Source of the DNA: Candidatus Cloacimonadota bacterium
GTDB lineage: Bacteria > Hydrothermota > E44-bin80
Length of the DNA: 5,420 nucleotides
Assembly (NCBI GenBank): GCA_004375785.1
Contig: SOKM01000354.1
Coordinates: 1-5,420 of the forward strand
Reading direction: 5' to 3'
Shown: positions 1-5,420 of the stretch, piece after piece
Layout of the letters: each line of letters opens with the position of its first letter
How positions within the stretch are numbered: the first letter of the stretch is position 1
The notes under the pieces: generated by a model
Database searches by the model: none
The model's input: only the letters and a program-made list of their open reading frames with translations
Told to the model about the DNA's origin: nothing
Made by a program: the position numbers and the translations under genes

Positions 1-1110
1 AAAACCAATGTGAACAAGGCCGATTGGTTTATCCTTTGTCTCCCCCGTTGGTCCTGCAATGCCCGTGATAGAGATACCATAGTCTGCTTTCAATAAATTT
101 CTCACTCCTTCAGCCATCCCTATAGCTACTTCACTACTTACTGCCCCTTTCTGTTTTAGATCTTTTTTATCGACCTTCAATATCTGTATCTTTGCATCGT
201 TTGAGTAGGAAACTACACCACCAACGAAATAGTTTGAACTTCCCGGAATATCTGTTATTCTCTTCATAAGAAGACCTGCTGTGCAGGACTCTGCGATTGA
301 AAGCGTTTTTCTTTGCATTAAAAGAAGCATACCAACGACCCTTTCGAGGGTCTCATCGTCACTACCACAATAATAATCTCCAACTTTATCAATAATAGAA
401 TCTGTCTTTCTCTTAAGTTCATCCTGTGCGTTTTTTAGGGAAACCGACTTAACGGTAACTCTTAGATCCACACCTAAAAAAAAGGGGAGGAAAGCCAAAT
501 TTTCTGTTTTTTCTATATCTTTCAATAGTTCATAAAGCGAAGATTCAGAAATTCCTGTTGTATGAATAATTTTTGAGAGGATAACTTTTTTCCCGTTTTT
601 CTTCTCAAGGTATGGTCGAACAGACGTATTAAAAATTGCCTTCATCTCTTCAGGTACACCGGGGAGGAGGATAATGACTGCATTTTCTTCCTCAAAAAGG
701 AGTCCCGGCGCCGTGCCAAGTGGATTATCAAGAATCGTTGACCTCTGGGGTATGAGTGCCTGGGTGGTGTTGACCTGGGGCATTTCAACCTCCTTTTTTC
801 TGAAATGTTCCTTTATCTTAAGGAGAAGATTATCATTCAGAACTAATCTTCTCTTGAGGAAGGAAGAAATGGACATTTTTGTAATATCGTCATGCGTTGG
901 ACCAAGTCCTCCAGTGAAAATAACTAAATCTGCCATCTCAATTCCCTCTTTCAGAGATTTTAGTATTTCATTCTTTATATCAGGGATAACAATTTTTCTT
1001 CTCACTTCAATCCCAAGTTTAAGAAGTTCAGAGGAAAGGAAGGAAGAATTTGTATCTATGATAAATCCAGAAACTATCTCATTCCCTATTACAATAATTT
1101 CAGCCTTCAA
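1..1110 (-). CDS. cinA: CinA-family protein (NMN deamidase / ADP-ribose pyrophosphatase), 3' end cut by window
   Basis: Reading the complement from 1110 down to 1 gives 370 uninterrupted codons; the frame runs off the window edge. CinA proteins are usually about 410-425 residues, so some 40-50 C-terminal residues are missing. The N-terminal molybdopterin-binding-like domain (COG1058 type, linked to ADP-ribose pyrophosphatase activity) starts with KAEIIVIGNEIVSG and DTNSS, has GGLGPTHDD at about 67-75, then LLPGVPEEM. The C-terminal nicotinamide-mononucleotide deamidase (PncC) domain has AESCTAG at 273-279, then IPGSSNYFVGGVVSYSNDAK, GAVS, and TGIAGPTG at 349-356. These are hallmark CinA motifs; the cytosolic NAD-salvage role is family knowledge. 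The start is TTG at 1110: the codon just upstream is TAA, the family N-terminus begins exactly here, and AGAGGG at 1117-1122 lies 6 nt upstream. The gene begins 12 nt after the pgpA stop, so it is probably co-transcribed with it. Confidence 0.95.
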   Translation of the reverse strand, partial: MKAEIIVIGNEIVSGFIIDTNSSFLSSELLKLGIEVRRKIVIPDIKNEILKSLKEGIEMADLVIFTGGLGPTHDDITKMSISSFLKRRLVLNDNLLLKIKEHFRKKEVEMPQVNTTQALIPQRSTILDNPLGTAPGLLFEEENAVIILLPGVPEEMKAIFNTSVRPYLEKKNGKKVILSKIIHTTGISESSLYELLKDIEKTENLAFLPFFLGVDLRVTVKSVSLKNAQDELKRKTDSIIDKVGDYYCGSDDETLERVVGMLLLMQRKTLSIAESCTAGLLMKRITDIPGSSNYFVGGVVSYSNDAKIQILKVDKKDLKQKGAVSSEVAIGMAEGVRNLLKADYGISITGIAGPTGETKDKPIGLVHIGF

Positions 1111-1116
1111 TTAAAT

Positions 1117-1122
1117 CCCTCT
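1117..1122 (-). promoter_or_regulatory. Ribosome binding site of cinA (supports TTG start)
   Basis: The complement reads AGAGGG, 6 nt before TTG at 1110. An in-frame TAA directly precedes that TTG, so no longer protein is possible. This supports TTG as the true initiation codon. Confidence 0.65.
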
Positions 1123-1605
1123 TTACTTTATAAAGTTATAAAAAAATATAAAAATCCAGAGGAGTATACTTGAATACATCCCTGCAATAACATCATCTAT
1201 TACAACCCCCCACCCCTTTTTCAACCTCTGAGATTCTTTTATTGGATAAGGTTTCACAATATCAAAAAATCTAAAAAGGAGAAACCCTATCAAGAAAAAA
1301 AGTGTTTTCTGGGGAATTCCGAAAAGTGTTATAAACATCCCGACAGATTCATCTATCACTATCCTTCTACTATCCTCGCCCCAGAAAGTTTCTAATTTAG
1401 TAGAAATCCAAACCCCGAGAATAAAAAAGGTAATTATTAATGTAAGGTAGAGCAGGGAAGATTTCAATAAAAACCAGATAATTACGCATACAATGATTGA
1501 AGCAGCAGTTGCAGGTGCAAGAGGAATATAACCAACACCAAAAAGAGTTCCTATTAGTGAGTAAAAGATTGGCGCTTTTTTCTGACTTCTGTTTCTACCT
1601 ACCAT
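1123..1605 (-). CDS. pgpA: Phosphatidylglycerophosphatase A
   Basis: This 160-residue integral membrane protein is close to the usual PgpA length (E. coli about 172). The family dephosphorylates phosphatidylglycerol phosphate to phosphatidylglycerol at the inner membrane. Family motifs appear in order: GVGYIPLAPAT at 23-33, IVIDESVGM at 82-90, FRFFDIVKPYPI at 111-122, and the acidic VVIDDVIAGMYS at 134-145, which holds the Asp pair expected for metal binding and catalysis. Hydrophobic segments lie at about 37-68, 91-114 and 145-158. The ATG start lies inside the end of the upstream CheW-like gene (overlap 1599-1605, 7 nt). The Shine-Dalgarno is weak (GGGA at 1611-1614), so translation is probably coupled to the gene before it. 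The cinA gene follows after 12 nt. A housekeeping lipid gene behind chemosensory genes is unusual, but the assignment is secure. Confidence 0.93.
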   Translation of the reverse strand: MVGRNRSQKKAPIFYSLIGTLFGVGYIPLAPATAASIIVCVIIWFLLKSSLLYLTLIITFFILGVWISTKLETFWGEDSRRIVIDESVGMFITLFGIPQKTLFFLIGFLLFRFFDIVKPYPIKESQRLKKGWGVVIDDVIAGMYSSILLWIFIFFYNFIK

Positions 1606-2045
1606 CCTTTTCCCGTTTCTTCTATTCTCGATTTTCCAACTTTGCTGTAAATCAATTTGTTTGTATCAATAACCACTGCAGGAAATTCATTAAATAATAT
1701 GACTCTTTTTGCGTAATTTTTTAAAAAAAATTTGTTCAATCTATCAGCAACATCTGTTCCCTTACCTGGTTCAACCTGAAAAATACCAAAAATTTTTGAG
1801 ATAGAAATGGCAAAGTTCTCCTTTTCTGAATTGAGAAGAAGAATAAATTTACTTTTGTTCTCGTTACAACGGAAGAGTTTAAAAATGTTAAGGTAGGGAA
1901 TAATATATCCCCCAACTTCAACTATTCCTTCTTTAATATTAATACTTACTTGTTTTTTTTGAATAACCTGGTTGATAAACTTGACTTCAAAACCAATCAA
2001 AAAGTCACAAATCTTGCAGATAAGAATCTTTTCCTTACCATTCAT
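1599..2045 (-). CDS. Divergent CheW-like protein, 148 aa
   Basis: The protein is small and looks like a single reduced CheW domain with little else. The best match to the CheW pattern is at residues 40-54, GIVEVGGYIIPYLNI, which aligns without gaps to the family pattern G-[LV]-x-N-L-R-G-x-x-x-P-V-x-D-L. The conserved Arg is Gly here (residue 45) and the Asp is Asn. The segment before it (residues 21-40) is about five residues shorter than in E. coli CheW and lacks the usual Pro-containing stretch. Later segments, FILLLNSEKENFAISISKI and then AVVIDTNKLI, fit the second half of the fold. The role as a coupling or decoy protein for the neighbouring receptor is inferred from context. ATG at 2045 lies 19 nt after the receptor stop with no strong Shine-Dalgarno (weak GTGAG), suggesting re-initiation. 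The end overlaps pgpA by 7 nt. Without the neighbours this would be called hypothetical. Confidence 0.7.
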   Translation of the reverse strand: MNGKEKILICKICDFLIGFEVKFINQVIQKKQVSINIKEGIVEVGGYIIPYLNIFKLFRCNENKSKFILLLNSEKENFAISISKIFGIFQVEPGKGTDVADRLNKFFLKNYAKRVILFNEFPAVVIDTNKLIYSKVGKSRIEETGKGW

Positions 2046-2064
2046 TAGTGCTTGGGACTCACTT

Positions 2065-3837
2065 TTATTTCTTAGTTTCTTTTTCTATTTTCGGATTCTT
2101 AGAGACTTTGAATTTTGAAATGCTGTCAATCAGATCATTTACCTTCTGGGAGAGAGATTGGATGCTTGCACTCATCTCTTCTGTAGAAGCGGTCTGTTCT
2201 TCTATGGAGGCAGAGACTTCTTCAGAACTTGCTGCGGTATCCGATGCAATTGAAGCAATTTTTTCTACAGCAGAAACGAGTTGATTGGTACTCTCATTTT
2301 GCTCTGCTGCTGATTCGTTTACTTGGTTAATCATAGTGGTCACAAGGGTAACAGTCTTTGAAATTTGCTCAAAATCTTTTTCTGATTTATCAACAAGCAT
2401 CCTACCTTCTTCTGCCTTTTTAGCTCCTCCCTCTATCATCCTAACAACCTCTTTAATACCTTCTCGGGTGCTGTTTATCAACAGAGAAACCCTTTCCACG
2501 GAGTTGGCGGACTCGATTGCGAGTTTTCTTATTTCTTCGGCAACGACAGCAAAACCTCTTCCATATTCTCCCACCCTCGCAGCCTCGATTGCTGCATTCA
2601 AAGCGAGTATGTTCGTCTGTTCTGATATATCATTTATAAGGTTTAATATCTCTCCTGTCTTTGCAGAATCTTCTTCAAGTTTTCTTCCGGTAACAGATGA
2701 TATTTGTGAACTATCATATATTTCTTTCATTTTCTCGAGTGTACCTATAGATGCCTCCATCCCCGTAGATGCGGCTTCGTTTGCCTCCCTTGCAGAGGTA
2801 ACAGCCATTTTCATCTGGGAGGTAATGCCTGAGGTTATCGAGGAAAGTTTTTCAATCTCTTTGTAGATATCATTGCTTTTCGTTGATTGTTCCTGCGCCC
2901 CATGTGCAACCTCATTAATGGTAGAAGAAATCTCCTCTATCGATGCATTTAATTCCTCACTCCCGGACGCAATTGCTTCTGACTCTTTTATAATAGCATC
3001 GGTCAGAGAAAATATAGAACCGATTAATTCCTCGAGCCTCTCTATGAATCTATTAAATGCTTCGCTTGTCTTACCAATTTCATCCGGGACAATAACGGGT
3101 AACCTCATAGTGAGGTCTGCCTCTCCTTCTGAAAGATCATTTGCATTTTCCCTCATCTTATGAATTCTGTAGACGATACTGTAGATAGAGAGAAGACCGA
3201 GTGAAAAAGTTGCAAGGAAAGTTATTAAAAATGCAGCTATGTTTTTACCTAAAAACATGCCTACTAAGAATGATAATAGAAAAATTAGAGTGAAGGATAA
3301 ATAGAGCTTCTGTCTGATTGAAAAAGTAAAAGGGAATTTTTTGACATTCTCTAAGCTAAAGCCTTGTCCTGCAAGTTCATACATAAGGGAATTGAGAAAG
3401 ATATCACCGAGAAGTAGACTTATGAATGAGAAGAAGAGTCCGATAACAATTGTTGAAATGAGCGAAAGAAGAAGTAGATTACTAATCGAATACTGCAAAA
3501 TTGCAAAGATTATGATAACGAGCCCGATTATAAGGAGGTTTAGTAAGATGTGATAAGATAAGATGTAAGGTTTCTTTACAAGATTGAGCCATTTCGTTGT
3601 TACATCGACATCCTGCAATTTCTGTTTGAAAATGTTTCTTGAGGATAAAAAATGGGAAAAGAAATGAATGATGGATAGGATAATCCCAAAGGAAAAAACA
3701 ATAGAAGAAAGATATATTATCTCTGGTCTCGACAGCATTAAGAATGAATTAGTAAAGAATAAAAGCATTGGAATGGCAAAAATAAGTGAGATTAGATTTA
3801 CCGTTACAAGATACCAAAATATTCTTTTCTTTTCCAT
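2065..3837 (-). CDS. Methyl-accepting chemotaxis protein with six membrane helices and HAMP
   Basis: This 590-residue receptor would pass stimuli to a CheA-CheW complex. Hydrophobic helices lie at about 8-34, 40-64, 93-115, 119-145, 180-197 and 200-223, giving an N-in/C-in topology with outside loops of only a few residues and therefore no periplasmic ligand domain. A HAMP domain follows (about 207-276, with DLSEGEADLTMRLPV then PDEIGKTSEAFN). The long cytoplasmic coiled coil has the diagnostic hairpin tip at about 406-440, including QTNILALNAAIEAAR, GRGFAVVAEEIRKLA. Glu pairs flanked by small residues at about 291-310 and near the C-terminal end (ASSEEVSASIEEQ) look like methylation sites. 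Each arm spans roughly 22 heptads, near the 40H/44H classes (rough estimate). The tail ends in Lys/Glu without a CheR-binding NWxxF pentapeptide. ATG at 3837 has a strong AAGGAGG site that overlaps the stop of the preceding cheW gene. The ligand is unknown. Confidence 0.96.
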   Translation of the reverse strand: MEKKRIFWYLVTVNLISLIFAIPMLLFFTNSFLMLSRPEIIYLSSIVFSFGIILSIIHFFSHFLSSRNIFKQKLQDVDVTTKWLNLVKKPYILSYHILLNLLIIGLVIIIFAILQYSISNLLLLSLISTIVIGLFFSFISLLLGDIFLNSLMYELAGQGFSLENVKKFPFTFSIRQKLYLSFTLIFLLSFLVGMFLGKNIAAFLITFLATFSLGLLSIYSIVYRIHKMRENANDLSEGEADLTMRLPVIVPDEIGKTSEAFNRFIERLEELIGSIFSLTDAIIKESEAIASGSEELNASIEEISSTINEVAHGAQEQSTKSNDIYKEIEKLSSITSGITSQMKMAVTSAREANEAASTGMEASIGTLEKMKEIYDSSQISSVTGRKLEEDSAKTGEILNLINDISEQTNILALNAAIEAARVGEYGRGFAVVAEEIRKLAIESANSVERVSLLINSTREGIKEVVRMIEGGAKKAEEGRMLVDKSEKDFEQISKTVTLVTTMINQVNESAAEQNESTNQLVSAVEKIASIASDTAASSEEVSASIEEQTASTEEMSASIQSLSQKVNDLIDSISKFKVSKNPKIEKETKK

Positions 3838-3841
3838 AAAT

Positions 3842-3848
3842 CCTCCTT
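3842..3848 (-). promoter_or_regulatory. Strong ribosome binding site of the chemoreceptor gene, overlapping the cheW stop
   Basis: The complement reads AAGGAGG, ending 4 nt before ATG at 3837. Its first two bases are part of the TAA stop (3849-3847) of the upstream CheW gene. This is the best Shine-Dalgarno in the window. It suggests high receptor expression coupled to translation of the preceding gene. Confidence 0.75.
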
Positions 3849-4470
3849 ATTCTAACTTATAGTTCTTTAGTATCTGGACTATGTCGACAATAGCTACTAA
3901 TTCTATTCCAAACTTGATTATTCCTTTAAGGTAAGAAAATTCATCTTCAGGGTAGATCATAGGGACTTCAAAAATTGAAGACGGTTCAATATCTTTTACG
4001 CCTTTTAATTCATCTATAAGAATTCCATATATCTCTTTGTTCTTACTTGTTATAAGAATGGTTTCGGTTCCATTAGCAGGAAGCCTATCCTTTAGATGGA
4101 ATTTATTAGAGAGGGAAATGACAGGTATTGTTTCTCCACGAAGAGAGGCGACTCCCACAATAAAATCTGGCATTCCTGCAATCTTCTCCTTAACCTCTGT
4201 CTCTATTATCTCGTCTATCATAGAGACATCGATACCATAATATTCGTTTGAAAGTCTAAAAAGGACAATTTTTTTCAAATCATCCTTTTTTTTATCCTTT
4301 CCCGTCCCTGAGGTAGCCTTTTTAATAATATCTCTTCTCTTCTCTAACTTCTCCTCTTTAAACTCCTGTATAGGTTCTGCATCGTGCGGAGGCGCTTCTT
4401 GCACTTCTGCCTTTTTGGGTTTTTCAGAGGCAATATCGAGCATCTTCTTAAAACTAATTTTTTTCTTCAC
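3847..4470 (-). CDS. cheW: CheW-domain coupling protein with charged N-terminal extension
   Basis: The protein is 207 residues from GTG at 4470. Residues about 1-65 are a Lys/Glu-rich, low-complexity tail containing EAPPHDAEP, probably disordered. Residues about 66-207 form one CheW domain: KIVLFRLSNEYYGIDV, then MPDFIVGVASLRGETIPVISL at about 100-120 with the conserved LRG, then a second half-barrel with TILITSKNKEIYGILIDEL. CheW links receptors to the CheA kinase in cytoplasmic arrays, and here the obvious partner is the receptor 9 nt downstream. The start is uncertain. The frame is open to GTG at 4485 (212 aa, no Shine-Dalgarno). GTG at 4470 has GGAG 6 nt upstream and is preferred. ATG at 4443 (198 aa) has no good site but would avoid overlapping the ATPase gene. 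The domain call does not depend on the start. A-runs of 7-8 bases occur in the tail coding region. Confidence 0.92.
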   Translation of the reverse strand: MKKKISFKKMLDIASEKPKKAEVQEAPPHDAEPIQEFKEEKLEKRRDIIKKATSGTGKDKKKDDLKKIVLFRLSNEYYGIDVSMIDEIIETEVKEKIAGMPDFIVGVASLRGETIPVISLSNKFHLKDRLPANGTETILITSKNKEIYGILIDELKGVKDIEPSSIFEVPMIYPEDEFSYLKGIIKFGIELVAIVDIVQILKNYKLE

Positions 4471-5281
4471 CCTCTTCTCCAACACCTAAATCTACCGCAA
4501 CGTCTCTGATAAGTTCAGCATCAATAACCTTTTTCTCAAGACTATATGCAATAAAAAGCCCATTCTCACAGATGTTGTTTATTACTCTTGGGATGCCTTT
4601 ACTCCTTTTATAGATTTCTAAAAATGCATTATCTGTAAAGATTTCAGGCTGAGTTAAACCTGCATAAGTAAGGCGATGTAAAATATATTCTTTCGTTTCA
4701 TCCTGATTCATTCCTTCAAGATGATACCTGACCTGAATTCTCTGGTTAAACTGCTCGAGTTTTCTTATCTTTTTTTCAAACTCTGGCTGTGCGAAAAGAA
4801 CTATCTGGAGATATTTTCTCTGGGGGGTTTCATAATTCGTAAGTAGTCTCACTTCCTCAATCAGGGTGGGAGTGAGAAGTTGTGCTTCGTCTATGACAAG
4901 AATATTTTCCCTTCCTTCATTGATATTCCTCTCAAGAATATCTTCAAGCAGAAGGAGGTTACTATATCTGCTTCTGTAATTTTTTTTCTCTCCAAATCCG
5001 ACTAAAATGGTCCGTAAAAACTGGTTTTGTGAAAATTTAGGATTAATAACAAGAGCCCTGCTGTATTCTTCCTCAGGGAGAGATTCCAGCAGCCTGATTG
5101 AAAGAAATGTCTTTCCGCAGCCAATCTCGCCTGTTATAAGGGATATCCCTCCTTTTACTTCCTTGATATGATAAAGTAATCTTGCAATAGCTTCCGTAAA
5201 TTCACCTGATGGGTAAAGAAATCTTGAGTCAGGTGTATTCAAAAAGGGTTTTTCTTTTAACCCCCAGAATTCCTCTATCAA
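4454..5281 (-). CDS. ExeA/MshM-like AAA+ ATPase
   Basis: This 275-residue protein is of the ExeA/GspA-MshM type. It begins with the family signature EEFWGLKEKPFLNTPDSRFLYPS. Walker A is GEIGCGKT (51-58) and Walker B is ILVIDEAQ (127-134). A sensor-1-like segment is LQIVLFAQPE (158-167), followed by the typical FNQRI (178-182) with a likely arginine finger. Sensor 2 is GIPRVIN (229-235). The nucleotide site therefore looks active. Known relatives help assemble type II secretion channels or MSHA/type IV pili. Aeromonas ExeA, about twice as long, adds a transmembrane and peptidoglycan-binding region that is absent here, so this is a soluble, ATPase-only form. TTG at 5281 is the start: an in-frame TGA lies two codons upstream and GGAGG sits 7 nt away; the nearby ATG at 5288 is out of frame. 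It is the first gene of the operon, and its end overlaps the cheW start. A role in secretion, pili or motility is inferred only. Confidence 0.9.
   Translation of the reverse strand: MIEEFWGLKEKPFLNTPDSRFLYPSGEFTEAIARLLYHIKEVKGGISLITGEIGCGKTFLSIRLLESLPEEEYSRALVINPKFSQNQFLRTILVGFGEKKNYRSRYSNLLLLEDILERNINEGRENILVIDEAQLLTPTLIEEVRLLTNYETPQRKYLQIVLFAQPEFEKKIRKLEQFNQRIQVRYHLEGMNQDETKEYILHRLTYAGLTQPEIFTDNAFLEIYKRSKGIPRVINNICENGLFIAYSLEKKVIDAELIRDVAVDLGVGEEGEEKN
4477..4480 (-). promoter_or_regulatory. Ribosome binding site that selects the cheW GTG start at 4470
   Basis: The complement reads GGAG, then AAGAGG, then GTG, a 6-nt spacing. The site lies inside the last codons of the upstream ATPase gene, so the two genes overlap by 17 nt. 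Neither alternative start, GTG 4485 or ATG 4443, has a comparable site. Confidence 0.5.
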
Positions 5282-5367
5282 TCTTCATCCTCCATATATC
5301 TCTAATTTAGAACGTGATTTATGTAAAATATAGGCATTTTTCGTCTATTCCTCTTTTGCATCAATTT
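5282..5367 (-). other. 5' leader of the operon
   Basis: This stretch lies between the promoter and the ATPase start and would be the 5' untranslated leader. I see no strong hairpin, riboswitch-like conserved core or terminator in it. It contains a 19-codon open frame (5361-5302), but the ATG lies at the predicted transcription start and has no ribosome site, so it is probably fortuitous. The Shine-Dalgarno for the ATPase is at its 3' end. Confidence 0.45.
5289..5293 (-). promoter_or_regulatory. Ribosome binding site of the ATPase gene (supports TTG start)
   Basis: The complement reads GGAGG followed by 7 nt and then TTG at 5281. The ATG inside this spacer (5288) is out of frame with the ATPase, so the strong site supports the TTG. 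Confidence 0.7.
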
Positions 5368-5395
5368 ATATTATCACAAAAATAAAATAAGTCAA
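5368..5395 (-). promoter_or_regulatory. Putative sigma70-type promoter for the operon
   Basis: On the complement, TTGACT (5395-5390, five of six matches to the -35 consensus) is followed by a 16-nt spacer and TAATAT (5373-5368, four of six matches to the -10). The overlapping TGTGATAAT resembles an extended -10 but would leave only a 14-nt spacer. Upstream sequence is T-rich and could act as an UP element. Transcription would begin near 5361, giving a leader of about 80 nt before the ATPase start. This is the only good promoter candidate in the window's only intergenic stretch. It is inferred from sequence; AT-rich DNA yields chance matches. Confidence 0.55.
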
Positions 5396-5420
5396 GAAAA
5401 AACAACATTAACAGGGATTG

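Noticed and set aside
674..1114. A 146-codon plus-strand open frame opposite cinA
   Set aside because: It lies fully antisense to conserved CinA motifs and its Ser/Phe/Ile-rich translation matches no family.
1736..1921. A 61-codon minus-strand frame inside the small CheW-like gene
   Set aside because: It lies in a different frame of a gene that has fold-consistent motifs and operon-like junctions; no ribosome site or homology is evident.
1951..1960. Homopolymer T8 run as a terminator or phase-variation tract
   Set aside because: There is no GC-rich stem next to it, it lies inside a coding frame, and similar A/T runs are common throughout this AT-rich window.
2048..3163. Consecutive plus-strand open frames, up to 193 codons, opposite the chemoreceptor signalling domain
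   Set aside because: They are antisense shadows of the strongly supported receptor, with Ser/Ala/Ile-rich composition reflecting its Glu/Ser/Ala codons, no ribosome sites and no recognisable family.
4454..5281. Reading the AAA+ ATPase as a transposition ATPase (TniB/IstB type)
   Set aside because: The N-terminal FWGLKEKPF...D..FLYPS signature and the FAQPE and FNQRI motifs fit ExeA/MshM better, and no transposase genes or element ends are nearby; phylogeny would settle it.
5282..5420. Riboswitch, attenuator or divergent plus-strand promoter in the intergenic region
   Set aside because: No recognisable conserved core, stable hairpin or oligo-T attenuator was seen, and no plus-strand gene begins before the window ends.
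1..5420. CRISPR arrays, tRNA/rRNA genes, insertion sequences and inverted-repeat mobile element ends
   Set aside because: Coding genes fill the window from 1 to 5281, and no regularly spaced repeats, tRNA-like segments or transposase-like proteins were found.

Overview
The window holds six bacterial protein genes, all on the minus strand and almost touching. Transcription runs from right to left in the given orientation. The only non-coding stretch of any size is 5282-5420, which carries a plausible sigma70-type promoter and a short leader. The DNA is AT-rich, with many A/T runs and Lys/Ile/Glu-rich proteins. Three of the six genes appear to use GTG or TTG starts, each chosen here by an in-frame stop or a Shine-Dalgarno site. 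The gene families (CinA, PgpA, an ExeA/MshM-like ATPase, CheW, a methyl-accepting chemotaxis protein) are bacterial. PgpA and an ExeA-type ATPase lean towards a diderm or deep-branching lineage, but no phylum can be named from this sequence alone.

Layout in order of transcription. (1) Promoter and leader, about 5395-5282. (2) ExeA/MshM-like AAA+ ATPase, 5281-4454, with complete Walker A and B motifs. (3) A CheW-domain protein with a charged N-terminal tail, about 4470-3847, whose start overlaps the ATPase gene. (4) A methyl-accepting chemotaxis protein with six predicted membrane helices, a HAMP domain and a complete signalling hairpin, 3837-2065. (5) A small divergent CheW-like protein, 2045-1599, lacking the usual Arg of the CheW fold. 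(6) Phosphatidylglycerophosphatase A, 1605-1123. (7) CinA, 1110 to beyond base 1; 370 residues are visible and the C-terminal end is cut by the window.

The first four genes form a compact chemosensory module: a membrane-embedded receptor, one near-canonical coupling protein, one divergent coupling protein and a secretion/pilus-type ATPase. No CheA kinase, response regulator, CheR or CheB is present, so the module would have to use a kinase encoded elsewhere. The last two genes are housekeeping (phospholipid synthesis; pyridine-nucleotide salvage/repair) and appear to be read from the same transcript. The most unusual points are the ATPase-CheW-receptor-CheW arrangement, the receptor without any extracytoplasmic domain, the divergent CheW, and an A7 run just before the ATPase stop codon where loss of one base would fuse the ATPase to CheW. 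No RNA genes, mobile elements, CRISPR arrays or convincing terminators were seen.
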